Source: a virus
Virus record (IMG/VR): IMGVR_UViG_3300036806_000215
Location: 1 to 39,142 of that record
Strand: one strand, 5' to 3'
Length of the DNA stretch: 39,142 nucleotides
The translations under genes and the position numbers were made by a program. This document shows, one piece after another, positions 1 through 7,603 of this stretch. The notes beneath the pieces were generated by a model. That model did no database searches, had not been told where the DNA came from, and saw nothing but the letters and a program-made list of their open reading frames with translations. Within the stretch, counting starts at the first letter, position 1; the number at the start of each line of letters is the position of its first letter.

Positions 1-34
1 CAAGCGCCGGTGTTTGTCTGGCGCCTCATTCAAT
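1..34. other. Host flank left of attL
   Basis: Short stretch upstream of the tRNA gene, outside the prophage. It contains a GGCGCC-type GC-rich stretch (GCGCCGG...CTGGCGCC) that can pair as a small hairpin. It is too short to identify a gene. Confidence 0.6.
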
Positions 35-121
35 GCCGAAGTGGCGGAATTGGCAGACGCGCATGGTTCAGGTCCATGTACTCGCAAGGGTGTGGGGGTT
101 CGAGTCCCTTCTTCGGCACCA
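35..121 (+). tRNA. tRNA-Leu (anticodon CAG)
   Basis: An 87-nt cloverleaf with a long variable arm, as expected for a class II tRNA. The acceptor stem GCCGAAG (35..41) pairs with CTTCGGC (111..117), followed by discriminator A and an encoded CCA end (119..121). The anticodon stem CATGG/CCATG encloses the loop TTCAGGT, so the anticodon is CAG at 69..71. The T-loop reads GGTTCGAGTCC. The gene is the integration target: its last 18 bases lie within the 24-bp sequence repeated at the far end of the window, so the 3' end was re-supplied by the phage and the tRNA stays functional. Confidence 0.97.
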
Positions 122-127
122 GAAATT
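104..127 (+). repeat. attL core (24-bp direct repeat)
   Basis: Runs from the T-arm of the tRNA through CCA and six bases beyond (GTCCCTTCTTCGGC..., ending GAAATT). It is identical over 24 bp to 39049..39072; the flanking bases differ on both sides (A versus T before, C versus T after). A tRNA 3'-end repeat bounding an integrase-led module is the standard signature of tyrosine-integrase att sites. Confidence 0.95.
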
Positions 128-156
128 CTTCAGATATTTTTTAAGACCCACTCCTA

Positions 157-173
157 GAGCCGTTTAGCGGCTC
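157..173. other. Small inverted repeat in the left att arm
   Basis: GAGCCG, a 5-nt loop TTTAG, then CGGCTC. It lies between the tRNA and the integrase, on the phage side of attL. No T-tract follows, so it is not a convincing terminator. It may be part of the integrase promoter region or a recombination accessory site. Confidence 0.3.
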
Positions 174-206
174 CCTAGCAACCAGTTGCAACAAGGCGTT
201 TTACTG

Positions 207-217
207 TCTTTTTGACT
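207..217 (+). promoter_or_regulatory. Candidate arm-type integrase site, left
   Basis: TCTTTTTGACT about 80 bp inside attL. The identical 11-mer occurs about 110 bp inside attR (38927..38937) in the same orientation. Tyrosine integrases of the lambda type bind short direct repeats in the arms flanking the core, and the symmetry of placement suggests this role. Inferred from position and sequence only. Confidence 0.5.
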
Positions 218-272
218 TTTTTCGGACAGAATCTCTCTCCTTCCCGGTACTAGGGATCTAGGAGGAGATTGG

Positions 273-1457
273 ATGGCACGTTACGGAAACAGGCGGGTCG
301 CTTTGCTGCGCTCGGTCAAACTGGAAGGCTCTTGGCGGATGTGCGTCCCTGTTGTGGACACGAAGGGTCGGGTAAGTCCCGAGTTAGTAAAGGTCAAGGG
401 CAAGCGGCTGACTGTGTCACCAGACACGCCGAGCCGCTGGTATCTTTCGTGGTATGAGGCTGGTCGGAAGAAGTGGCAGAAGGTCTCCGGCAATAGTCTG
501 ACGGACGCTATAAACGAGCGGACGCGCAAAGAGGCAGCGTTGGTCTCGCGAATGGATGGAACTCCTCTGCCGAACTTCGCTAAGCCTGAGCGTAGAACGG
601 TGCAGGACTTCACTGACCAGTTCCTTGTGGACTTGAAACTGACAACTCCCTCTGCGGATGGACTGGCTCTCTACAATGCTGTAATCGAAACTTTCCTGAA
701 GGTGACTCCGACGTTCCCGGAAGAGATCACCGTGACTGACGTCCTGCGCTTCGTCAATGCCTGCCGGAAGCAAGGCCTGTCTGACAGGACTGTTTACAAC
801 CGCTATGTGGCCTTGGGAACGGTGCTTCGGGCAGCCGAAGTTGACCTGAAGAAACTGGTGCCGAAGAGGCAGCAACCGACCTTTACCACCGAGGAGCCGG
901 AGCCGTACACCCAAGAGGAAATGGCAGCGTTCTTCAAGGTGGTCGACGATCCTTACTATAGGCTAGTGTTCGAGACGCTGCTCAAAACTGGTATGCGCTA
1001 CCGGGAACTGAATCACTTGGAGTGGAAGGACGTGAACTTGGACGGTAAGACCTTTCGCATTGGAGAGAAGGTGGAGTTGGGTTTCCGGCCAAAGAAGCGG
1101 AAGGGAAGGACGGTCAGCCTCGTGGACGACCTCTGCGTGAAACTCAAGGCGTGGCGGGAACAGAATCCCAAAACGCGGTTCGTGTTCGGCACGTCAAACG
1201 ACAAGCCGGACAATCACTGGCTGGAAGCCGTGAAGAAGTATGCGGAGAAGGCCGGGTTTGATCCAGACGGTTGGAGGCTTCACCGTTTTCGCGCCACTTA
1301 CTGCACCTGGGCACTTGAGAGCGGTATGAGCTTGGTCACGCTTATGTCCCAGACAGGGCACACGGACTTGAAATCGGTGATGCGCTATCTGAAGGGTGCG
1401 CAAAAGGACAAGGTGCAGCAGCAGTTAAACTCGGTGTTTGCGAGCGCGAAGTTTTAG
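273..1457 (+). CDS. int: Tyrosine-family site-specific integrase
   Basis: A 394-aa phage integrase that would catalyse recombination between the tRNA-Leu attB and attP. The C-terminal catalytic domain (about residues 208-390) carries R242 in TGMRYREL, H337-x-x-R340 in LHRFRAT, H363 in TGHTD and the nucleophile Y372 in VMRYLKG. The middle part (about 108-195) is the helical core-binding domain; the N-terminal 60 residues, with many basic and aromatic residues, fit an arm-binding region. The start is supported by a GGAGGAG ribosome site at 261..267, 5 nt before ATG. The gene points away from the tRNA, the usual arrangement for integration at a tRNA 3' end. All catalytic residues are present, so it should be active. 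Confidence 0.96.
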   Translation: MARYGNRRVALLRSVKLEGSWRMCVPVVDTKGRVSPELVKVKGKRLTVSPDTPSRWYLSWYEAGRKKWQKVSGNSLTDAINERTRKEAALVSRMDGTPLPNFAKPERRTVQDFTDQFLVDLKLTTPSADGLALYNAVIETFLKVTPTFPEEITVTDVLRFVNACRKQGLSDRTVYNRYVALGTVLRAAEVDLKKLVPKRQQPTFTTEEPEPYTQEEMAAFFKVVDDPYYRLVFETLLKTGMRYRELNHLEWKDVNLDGKTFRIGEKVELGFRPKKRKGRTVSLVDDLCVKLKAWREQNPKTRFVFGTSNDKPDNHWLEAVKKYAEKAGFDPDGWRLHRFRATYCTWALESGMSLVTLMSQTGHTDLKSVMRYLKGAQKDKVQQQLNSVFASAKF

Positions 1458-1529
1458 AAGGCTTTCTTGGCCCGGTTGACACAAGTGCTGCACACGCGCA
1501 GAATGGCCAAAGTAAGGAGTATTTGGGCC

Positions 1530-1694
1530 ATGAAAAAACGCTATTACATGGTGCTGAGAACTGGCGGTCACTTAGACTGCCTTGTTTGTCCCGAAGCGGA
1601 AATAGATGCTTTGAAAGAGTTTATGGACATTGTTATCGTCGGCGAAGGTGCCACTAAGCAGGAAGCATTCAGGGACATGAAGCATAGAAATTGA
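1530..1694 (+). CDS. Small protein, unknown function
   Basis: 54 aa starting at the MKKRYYMVL methionine, chosen because TAAGGAGT (1513..1520) lies about 10 nt upstream; the reading frame stays open further upstream (to 1467) without such a site. It contains a cysteine pair (LDCLVCPE) and an acidic helix (EAEIDALKEFMD). It directly follows the integrase and may be co-transcribed with it. Position suggests a recombination accessory or early regulatory protein, but nothing in the sequence proves this. Confidence 0.55.
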   Translation: MKKRYYMVLRTGGHLDCLVCPEAEIDALKEFMDIVIVGEGATKQEAFRDMKHRN

Positions 1695-1697
1695 AAC

Positions 1698-1727
1698 AAA
1701 AAAGCCAGCCGGGGGAAATGGCTGGCT
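1698..1727 (-). terminator. Rho-independent terminator
   Basis: On the minus strand AGCCAGCC, a 9-nt loop, GGCTGGCT, then six T. It lies just past the stop of the minus-strand gene 1750..2007 and separates it from the converging integrase unit. Confidence 0.85.
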
Positions 1728-1749
1728 GGCGGAAACTGCTCCGACTCCT

Positions 1750-2007
1750 TTACGCTGCTTTCGCAAGAGGAGCGGCCTGGGCCTTCGGGAATTTCCCGGT
1801 GGTCTTCAGGTAACGACGCACGACGCTCACACGAGCGTACACCGTGTGCTTGCTCAATCCCTTTGCCTTCAGAGCCTTCTCATAGCTGGCGAGTGAGGCG
1901 TACCCGGCAAACGCTTCGAGCACCCATTTATGCAGCCACGCCACGCGGGGCTTCTTCGCGTACTTCTTCTCGATCTGCTTGATGTAAGTTTCCATTGCCT
2001 TCGTCAT
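1750..2007 (-). CDS. Small basic protein resembling an integrase core-binding (SAM-like) domain
   Basis: 85 aa, strongly basic. Residues about 45-70 (KGLSKHTVYARVSVVRRYLK) resemble the core-binding segment of the neighbouring integrase (KQGLSDRTVYNRYVALGTVL, about residues 166-185): both have GLSxxTVYxR with a following basic helix. No catalytic domain is present. A ribosome site AAGGAG lies 9 nt before the ATG, and a strong terminator follows the stop. It could be a DNA-binding partner of the integrase (directionality factor or competitor), or an unrelated small helical phage protein. The resemblance is by eye over about 20 residues. Confidence 0.6.
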   Translation of the reverse strand: MTKAMETYIKQIEKKYAKKPRVAWLHKWVLEAFAGYASLASYEKALKAKGLSKHTVYARVSVVRRYLKTTGKFPKAQAAPLAKAA

Positions 2008-2219
2008 TTTCTTCTGTCTCCTTTTTGTCTTCGAGCGACTTCAGCCGCTGGTTCAGACACAGAAGTTATGTCCCGAGTGGTAACAAATTTCACGAACTTT
2101 ATTCGGTGTAGATCGTGTTGGATAGGGCTGTTAAGTCCCAGGGATCGTGCAGAATCATAGCCGGAAAGGCTTCATTGCCCCCTACGAGGCGGCACGCAAA
2201 TCTGGATCATTAAAACAAT

Positions 2220-2633
2220 TCAACTAGCAGCTTCTCTCACTTTATAAGCATGCGACCGCTTCTTGGCGGCTTGAGCTAGATGCTGCTGGAGACTGTTAAC
2301 GGACTCGCCCAGCGACTGCATTCCATTCGTCTGTACTGTAATCAAGCCCCTTTCAATATCCGCGCAGAGGTTCTTTACCAACTGGTCAAACCTGCGCACG
2401 CGTTCTGCCGAAAGAAAGGCCAACACGGTATTCGGGTCTTTGTTGACTTGGTGAGCATTGAGAAGCTCGCTAACGCTCCACGCGGTCAGGCGTATATTGT
2501 CCACCGCGTGTCGGAAGTCATTCAAAACAAGCGGGTCTGGCGCGGGTTCTGATTTGAGCTGTTGCTCCAACCGTCTTATTTCATCAGACAGGTGCTTGAT
2601 TTGGAGGGTCAGGTTCTCAGACTTGTTAATCAT
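2220..2633 (-). CDS. Coiled-coil protein, unknown function
   Basis: 137 aa. N-terminal coiled coil (ENLTLQIKHLSDEIRRLEQQL), then a helical segment with LNDFRHAVDNIRLTAWSV, and a basic C-terminus. The DFRxAVDNxRxTAW pattern reminds me of small hypothetical proteins common in Acidobacteriota genomes, but I can assign no function. It sits alone between divergent small genes in the accessory left arm. Confidence 0.7.
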   Translation of the reverse strand: MINKSENLTLQIKHLSDEIRRLEQQLKSEPAPDPLVLNDFRHAVDNIRLTAWSVSELLNAHQVNKDPNTVLAFLSAERVRRFDQLVKNLCADIERGLITVQTNGMQSLGESVNSLQQHLAQAAKKRSHAYKVREAAS

Positions 2634-2833
2634 GACGGGTCTTTCTACCTCATTTGTGAAACTCTAACCTGAGATGCCATATTCTTTGTAAACTTGGCGA
2701 ACAGGCCGTATGACTTTGGTAACGGTGGGACGATCCGAAAGGCGTTACCGTTCCGGTACTCTCCTGTGCAACCAATTTCACTATTAAGGTATCTTAATGC
2801 GAGTGGCTCATCCCCAGAGCCGGGGCTTAGTGT

Positions 2834-3091
2834 GTGACAAAGGCGGTTCACTTGGTTGCAGCGGCGAGGCAGGTTAAAGAGCCTGAAAACACGAGGCTTG
2901 TTCTTGGCAATTACATCGCAGACATTCTTCTCGATGCGCGCCACAATGCCAAGATTTTCCACTGGATCGTCCAGCGGGTCGGGTCTGCTGCCATCGTTCA
3001 TTGGGGCCAGGAATACACTTTCGAGGACGCCAAATCGGCGGCACAAAACTGCTTGGAAACTTTAGCTGGTAGCCATCAGAAGAAAGCCTAA
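2834..3091 (+). CDS. Small accessory protein, unknown function
   Basis: 85 aa beginning at GTG, the first possible start after an in-frame TAG at 2828. The conserved-looking core IFHWIVQRVGSAAIVHWGQEYTFEDA followed by a helix AAQNCLETLAG resembles a family of small hypothetical proteins (a short beta pair followed by a helix). The minus-strand frame across it is open but its protein looks non-biological. The GTG start lacks a clear ribosome site. Confidence 0.6.
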   Translation: MTKAVHLVAAARQVKEPENTRLVLGNYIADILLDARHNAKIFHWIVQRVGSAAIVHWGQEYTFEDAKSAAQNCLETLAGSHQKKA

Positions 3092-3096
3092 AGTTC

Positions 3097-3423
3097 TTAG
3101 ACCGCGACTAGCTGGTCTTCCTCAAATGCAGGGAGTTCATATAAATAGATGCGAACGGATTCGCCTCTTGCAAGCTCATTCTCTGCTTGTACTGCCCGGA
3201 CTAATTCAAATGAAACAGCATTCTGGCACTTGGAGCACCTTGGGAATTGCTGGTCTTTTAGGAGAGTAACTTCATGCGGGAGGCGATGCTTCTGATGCCG
3301 GACGCGATATATTCCGCTCTGGGGAACGACTTCATCTGTCCGGAAAGTGGGTCGTCTTCTCCTCATACTGCTGGAGGCAGATTTTACCAGAAATAAATCT
3401 GATTGTTTGGCCCTTGTTTCCAC
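3097..3423 (-). CDS. Small zinc-knuckle protein
   Basis: 108 aa from a GTG start, or 89 aa if the internal ATG at 3366 is used; neither has an ideal ribosome site. The core SGIYRVRHQKHRLPHEVTLL leads into FPRCSKCQNAVSFELVRAVQ, a CxxC pair in a small beta-rich domain. I associate this pattern with small hypothetical proteins in soil bacteria. It may bind one zinc ion. Function unknown. Confidence 0.6.
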   Translation of the reverse strand: METRAKQSDLFLVKSASSSMRRRRPTFRTDEVVPQSGIYRVRHQKHRLPHEVTLLKDQQFPRCSKCQNAVSFELVRAVQAENELARGESVRIYLYELPAFEEDQLVAV

Positions 3424-3710
3424 AGCTCCCCTACTTAGTAAGTTCTGATGCTGCCAGTTCGAGGAGCGTTGGAAAGAATTTCAGAGTCTCTCCTCCCCAA
3501 AATCGCATCCACGTAAGTGTGGATTCCAACAATTCATTGTCAGTTCGGAAGAAAAGTCCGCACTGCGTAAAGCTGATCGAGTCGTATTGCATCGGATGTG
3601 GGCTGCTGATTGCTGCGAGTCCCAAAGGGCGAATCCTCACAATCATGGAAAAGCTTCATGAGTGCCCGGTATATTTCCATTATGAACAGCCGGAGAGACG
3701 TGCGAGTTAA
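3414..3710 (+). CDS. Small cysteine-containing protein
   Basis: The convincing part is the C-terminal 50 residues: VKLIESYCIGCGLLIAASPKG...LHECPVYF, a CxxC pair plus a further Cys as in small zinc-ribbon proteins. The frame begins with TTG at 3414, but a GTG at 3519 is an equally likely start and would give a 63-aa protein. The gene runs into a strong terminator immediately after its stop. Confidence 0.5.
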   Translation: MFPQLPYLVSSDAASSRSVGKNFRVSPPQNRIHVSVDSNNSLSVRKKSPHCVKLIESYCIGCGLLIAASPKGRILTIMEKLHECPVYFHYEQPERRAS

Positions 3711-3743
3711 GCGGGTGGCCTTCGGGTCACCCGCTCTGCTTTT
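3711..3743. terminator. Bidirectional terminator with UUCG tetraloop
   Basis: GCGGGTGGCC, loop TTCG, GGTCACCCGC: a 10-bp stem with one G-T pair closed by the very stable C(UUCG)G tetraloop, followed on the plus strand by TCTGCTTTT. It lies between the converging 3414..3710 gene and the tail fibre gene and can serve both. Confidence 0.85.
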
Positions 3744-6543
3744 AGATCTCGACCACTGTTACGAAGGCAATCTGATCTGACGTACCTGCCGAGGCATTCA
3801 CGCTGATGAAGTCCCCGGCTCCCATTGTGAATCCGGTCAGAGTCTGGCTGCTTCCAGCCCCGTTGCTAATCGTTACAGATGCTGACATCTGGTTAGTTGT
3901 GCCGACCGAACCGCCGCTGGGAACCACATTCCACTTGTAAGTGATGTTCCCACCCGAGTTGTTACCAGCGGTGAATGTTCCCTGAGTTCCGCTGCACATG
4001 GTTAGGGTGTTGTTGAGAACCAGTGCGGACTTGCCGTTCGGAACGGTGTAGATAGTGTTGTCGCCAGAGGCCAATGTCGGAGTCGTGAGTTTGGCCGACT
4101 TCAGGTTAGAAGTGTTGTCAAACTCCATGATGCTGACCACTACGTTGAATGGCTGCTGCGTCATGTTGACGGCGAGAATCTCGCCCGCCTCAAGGACGTA
4201 TGTTACAGACCGGCTACCTGTTTGCTGAGCACCGACTGAAGCTGAAGCTGAGGCCGGGTAGTAGACCCCACCAATTTTCAGCATTGCCACCAGTGTTGAC
4301 GAGTTGGTAGCGTGGCCGTTAAAGACGGTCATTTCAGTGACGATGGCTCGTTTATTGGCCGGGCAGGTGTACAGGTCGCTGTTTCCAGTCGCACTGAAGG
4401 TCTTGATGGAACTCTTGAACACAGCATTAGGCGCAATAGTGCCAGCTGGCGTTAGGCACATACTTCCAGCGAAAGTGGTGCCATCGTTGTACTGGATACT
4501 GTTAGTGGCTCCGCCTGGAGTTCCTCCGCCTCCACCTGAAACCGTAGTGAAGGCCAGGACGCCGCTGCTGTTCGTGAGGACTTGGCCGCTGGTGCCGATC
4601 GAGGCTGGAAGATCGACTCCACCCAACTGAATATGGTTTCCCGTTCCTGCCGTGTCAATCGTCTTATGAGTGAGCGTGTCTGTTGAATCGCGATTGACGA
4701 CAGTTCCGTTTCCTTGGAATGTCAGCGTTGTCGAATCTGTTCCGGCGAATGTGAGCGTGTTGTTGGCAGTGAGGGTTTTGCCATCAGCAACAGCGAGAGT
4801 TGAACTTGTTGCCGGAGCCGTAATCGCCATTTTGTTAATTGACGTTGCACTCGCAACTCCAAGCGTCGGAGTGACGAGCGCCGGTGATGTGGCCAATACA
4901 ACCAAACCGGAACCTGTGGTTCCGTCCTGCAAATCAGAAGCCTGCACTCGAGCGGAGAGTACTTGTCCAGTTGTTTGGATCGAAGTGACGAACTGATGTG
5001 CCACTCCTCCGAATGGCTGCACAGTTATTGTGTCCGCGTCCGGGATTGTGAGCGTCCTTGCAGCCGTGGCTGTGCCCGTGACTTTGATGTTATTTGTTGC
5101 CGCTCCACCGATGTAGAGGTTCCCGAAGGGCAGCGAGGCTGAACCGAGATTTTCACCACCGGCAGTATCGGGGACTGCTGTTCCAGCAAGCGTTGTCGTT
5201 CCGGTAAGCACCGCACCAGATAGATTAGGGCTAACGGCAAGTACAGCTTGGGTGCCGGAACCTGTAACGGTAGTTGCCATCAGAACATGGGAGCCTGTCC
5301 CAATCGTCCCATCGCTCAGATCAGCAGCGGCTGGCTGAGTTAAATTCGGCACACCGCTGGTGCTGATTGAATTGATCCATTTGTGTGAGACAGCAGCAAT
5401 GGATTCAATTCCGCCAAGAGTTGATGCACTCGGATTCGGGAGCTGACTTGCAGCAGCAGTTCCTGAGATGTCTGAAAAAGCCAACTGTCCGACCGTGATG
5501 GTGCCGCCGAGCGTTGTTTGCTTGAGCACCTGGCTTGCTCCACCAGTGGCAGAGAGATCGGCTCCAGTTCCACCCTGAGCCAGGGCCAGAAGACCCGAAG
5601 TAATTTTCAGCGCAGAGATATTCGGGATGTCTGCGGCCACAAGGTTTCGAGCTGAGATGACGTGTGAAGCGTCCTGCGCCAGAATGGCAGTTGTTCCACC
5701 AGAGGCAGAGAGATCAACACCAGTGCCTCCACGCGCTAAAGCCAGAAGGCCAGAGGTAATTTGCGATGCTGGTAGGCTTGGGATTTGCCCGACAGATGCA
5801 GTACCCGAAATATCTGTGAATGCCGGCTGAGCCGTGGTCAACACACCATCTGTACCGAGTCCGGTGATGAACAAGTGAGAACTTGCGGTTAGAGACTTGA
5901 CTCCACCAAGCGAAGTCGGGCCGGGAATTGGCAATTGTGAGGCCGCAACGGTTCCGGAAATGTCAGAGAAAGCGGGTTGACTCGCATGGGGCACACCGCT
6001 TGTAGAAATGCTGTCAATCCATTTGCTCGTTACCGCTGCGAGTGACTCCACACCACCGAGAGTGAGTGCCGTGGGAGTTGGAAGCTGCGAAGCAGCAACT
6101 GTGCCCGAAATTTGTGAAAAGCTGTAGTCTCCGTTTGCAGGGAGAACAGTACCGGTTCTGCCATTGAATGATGTAACAGCCGTAGGAATGAAGATCGGGG
6201 GATTGGAACCAGAAATAGGCACCATCGTGCTCAGATCGAATGACCCACTGGAATTGAATTGGAAGGCCGCAACGACCACTTGGCTTCCGTCCGCTCCCTG
6301 TATTTCGCACTGGTAGAAGGTGTTCGATGGAGCGAGTTGATAATTCCCCCATAACACTTGGCTGAATGTGCCATCTGCTGCGGCCTGGGTTGTGATCCTA
6401 ACCGGAGTCAGCATCATGGTGCCAGAAACCCGTGGAGGGAAATCGCCAAAGTTCTGGAGAGTCCAGATCAACTTGCCCGCGTTGTTATTGCCTGCAAGGT
6501 CTTCTAATTTTCCTGTGATCGTCACGCCTGGAGTCGTTGGCAT
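3742..6543 (-). CDS. Repeat-rich tail fibre / receptor-binding protein
   Basis: 933 aa, low in charge and rich in Gly, Thr, Ser and Ala, as in trimeric phage fibres. The N-terminal 120 residues (VTITGKLEDLAGN...) look like a virion-attachment domain. SFNGRTGTVLPANGDY at 125-140 is a common fibre motif. Four related units follow, marked by (F/Y)SDISGTxAxSQLP and LGGxxS...SISTSGVPxxxQPA, at about 141-191, 192-241, 242-290 and 356-405. A later shaft and two C-terminal beta domains (about 690-800 and 800-933) probably bind the receptor. It is the last gene of the late operon, the place of gene 17 in T7. Confidence 0.85.
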   Translation of the reverse strand: MPTTPGVTITGKLEDLAGNNNAGKLIWTLQNFGDFPPRVSGTMMLTPVRITTQAAADGTFSQVLWGNYQLAPSNTFYQCEIQGADGSQVVVAAFQFNSSGSFDLSTMVPISGSNPPIFIPTAVTSFNGRTGTVLPANGDYSFSQISGTVAASQLPTPTALTLGGVESLAAVTSKWIDSISTSGVPHASQPAFSDISGTVAASQLPIPGPTSLGGVKSLTASSHLFITGLGTDGVLTTAQPAFTDISGTASVGQIPSLPASQITSGLLALARGGTGVDLSASGGTTAILAQDASHVISARNLVAADIPNISALKITSGLLALAQGGTGADLSATGGASQVLKQTTLGGTITVGQLAFSDISGTAAASQLPNPSASTLGGIESIAAVSHKWINSISTSGVPNLTQPAAADLSDGTIGTGSHVLMATTVTGSGTQAVLAVSPNLSGAVLTGTTTLAGTAVPDTAGGENLGSASLPFGNLYIGGAATNNIKVTGTATAARTLTIPDADTITVQPFGGVAHQFVTSIQTTGQVLSARVQASDLQDGTTGSGLVVLATSPALVTPTLGVASATSINKMAITAPATSSTLAVADGKTLTANNTLTFAGTDSTTLTFQGNGTVVNRDSTDTLTHKTIDTAGTGNHIQLGGVDLPASIGTSGQVLTNSSGVLAFTTVSGGGGGTPGGATNSIQYNDGTTFAGSMCLTPAGTIAPNAVFKSSIKTFSATGNSDLYTCPANKRAIVTEMTVFNGHATNSSTLVAMLKIGGVYYPASASASVGAQQTGSRSVTYVLEAGEILAVNMTQQPFNVVVSIMEFDNTSNLKSAKLTTPTLASGDNTIYTVPNGKSALVLNNTLTMCSGTQGTFTAGNNSGGNITYKWNVVPSGGSVGTTNQMSASVTISNGAGSSQTLTGFTMGAGDFISVNASAGTSDQIAFVTVVEI

Positions 6544-6644
6544 AGATTCCTCTGTAGAGTGTGGTACGGCCCTAAATCGGGAGATCGGGTCGCCCTACAA
6601 AGTGCTAGGAAGTCGGGGAATTTCTTGAGGAATGTCGCCCGAGA

Positions 6645-6674
6645 TTGACTAAGGCATAATCTCAGCCGTATATA
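6645..6674 (+). promoter_or_regulatory. Sigma70-type promoter for the moron gene
   Basis: TTGACT at 6645..6650 and TATATA at 6669..6674, 18-bp spacing (GTATAT gives 17). It precedes the GTG start at 6691 by a short leader with GGGAGG at 6681..6686. The promoter faces against the surrounding late operon. Confidence 0.7.
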
Positions 6675-6690
6675 ACCAGCGGGAGGCAGC

Positions 6691-7014
6691 GTGAGAAAAA
6701 CTCTTATTCCTTTGGCGATGCTCGCGATATCAACTTTTGCTTGGGGTGGACAAACGCGAGTTTCACTGACCCCAAGTTCCAACATCCCGAGTGCAGACAT
6801 AGCTCGCGAGATGGAGAAAAAGTGCTCCGGCGTGGTGCTTACTCTGGACGCGACGACCGCGAATTACATTCTAGAGGCTCAACAAAGCGATGTAAGTTGG
6901 GAAATGACTGTGTATGCCACACCGAGTGGAGACGTGGTGTTTCACACAGCGACCAGAAAGCTAGGGAATGCGGTCAAGGATGTCTGCAAGGCCCTCAAAG
7001 TCTCGAAAAATTAG
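6691..7014 (+). CDS. Secreted small protein, probable moron
   Basis: 107 aa. Signal peptide MRKTLIPLAMLAISTFAWG with a basic n-region and hydrophobic core; cleavage is likely near residue 20. The mature part is about 87 residues, with one Cys pair (C49, C97) in a mixed alpha/beta sequence, ending in NAVKDVCKALK. It lies alone on the plus strand within the minus-strand late module with its own promoter, and its stop overlaps the stop of the converging gene (TTAG). That is typical of a gene expressed from the prophage and altering the host surface or periplasm. Exact role unknown. Confidence 0.75.
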   Translation: MRKTLIPLAMLAISTFAWGGQTRVSLTPSSNIPSADIAREMEKKCSGVVLTLDATTANYILEAQQSDVSWEMTVYATPSGDVVFHTATRKLGNAVKDVCKALKVSKN

Positions 7015-7325
7015 ATCCTGCCGTCCTCGGCCTTTGCCTTCAGGTAGCCCACCAGCTCAGCCTGCGACTTCGACATATCCGTGAGGATTCTGTTCGTCTC
7101 CGCAGTGTTGTCCTGGATCGTGTGCAGGTGATTGTTCACCGCCAAATCCACTTTGCTGTTGATGGCCGCGATGCCGTCCTCGAATTGCTGAACCTTGGCC
7201 TTTGCCGCTCCGAATAGCCTCTTCATAACGAACCCCGAAATCGTGCTCAGTCCGGTCAACGTCACACCCAATAGCCACTTGAGAGCGGCTGTGGACGAAA
7301 TCAGGCTTGTAACTTTGTTACCCAT
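7011..7325 (-). CDS. Small membrane protein with coiled coil; possible lysis protein
   Basis: 104 aa from the ATG that overlaps the stop of the upstream gene (AATGGGTAA), indicating translational coupling. One hydrophobic segment at about 16-34 (KWLLGVTLTGLSTISGFVM) is followed by a basic stretch and a long coiled coil (VQQFEDGIAAINSKVDLAVNNHLHTI...). A single-TM protein with a soluble helix near the tail fibre gene occupies the region where T7-like phages keep their holin (gene 17.5). A holin or other lysis role is therefore possible but unproven. Confidence 0.65.
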   Translation of the reverse strand: MGNKVTSLISSTAALKWLLGVTLTGLSTISGFVMKRLFGAAKAKVQQFEDGIAAINSKVDLAVNNHLHTIQDNTAETNRILTDMSKSQAELVGYLKAKAEDGRI

Positions 7326-7599
7326 TGGTGCTGTCCCCCGTTTCTTCGTCCTCCTCTGACCCTTCAGGGACAGCAGACGGTGATCCTGCAACATTTTTCA
7401 AACCCAAGAGTTTTGCTTTGTGCAGATCGGCAGCATTGTCTATGCAATCGGAGAGGAACTGTTTGTACTGGTCAGGTTCCATCTGCTCGGTGAGCAGAGC
7501 AAGGGCCATGATCCCTACCTGAGGGACAAATTTTTTGTCAGCTTGGCTGACAAACTGTTCCAGCTGTTTTTCGTTTTGTTGAACGGCTGTCTGATCCAT
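7318..7599 (-). CDS. Small late protein, unknown
   Basis: 93 aa, helical, with a very acidic C-terminus (EGSEEDEETGDSTNG). A segment of moderate hydrophobicity (VGIMALALLTEQM) is too short and polar for a clear membrane helix. It is coupled to the downstream membrane protein by overlapping stop and start. It belongs to the late operon and may be a minor virion or lysis-related component. Confidence 0.65.
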   Translation of the reverse strand: MDQTAVQQNEKQLEQFVSQADKKFVPQVGIMALALLTEQMEPDQYKQFLSDCIDNAADLHKAKLLGLKNVAGSPSAVPEGSEEDEETGDSTNG

Positions 7600-7603
7600 C
7601 TAT

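Noticed and set aside
417-914. 165-aa frame antisense to the integrase
   Set aside because: The integrase has all catalytic residues; the antisense frame is Arg/His/Ser-rich with no motif.
2645-3046. Minus-strand 133-aa open frame
   Set aside because: Overlaps the better-looking plus-strand gene 2834..3091; composition is rich in Arg, Cys and Pro without domain pattern.
3742-6543. Internal repeats of the tail fibre as a CRISPR or DNA-repeat array
   Set aside because: Repetition is at protein level with diverged DNA and irregular spacing; no conserved 20-40-bp repeat with unique spacers.
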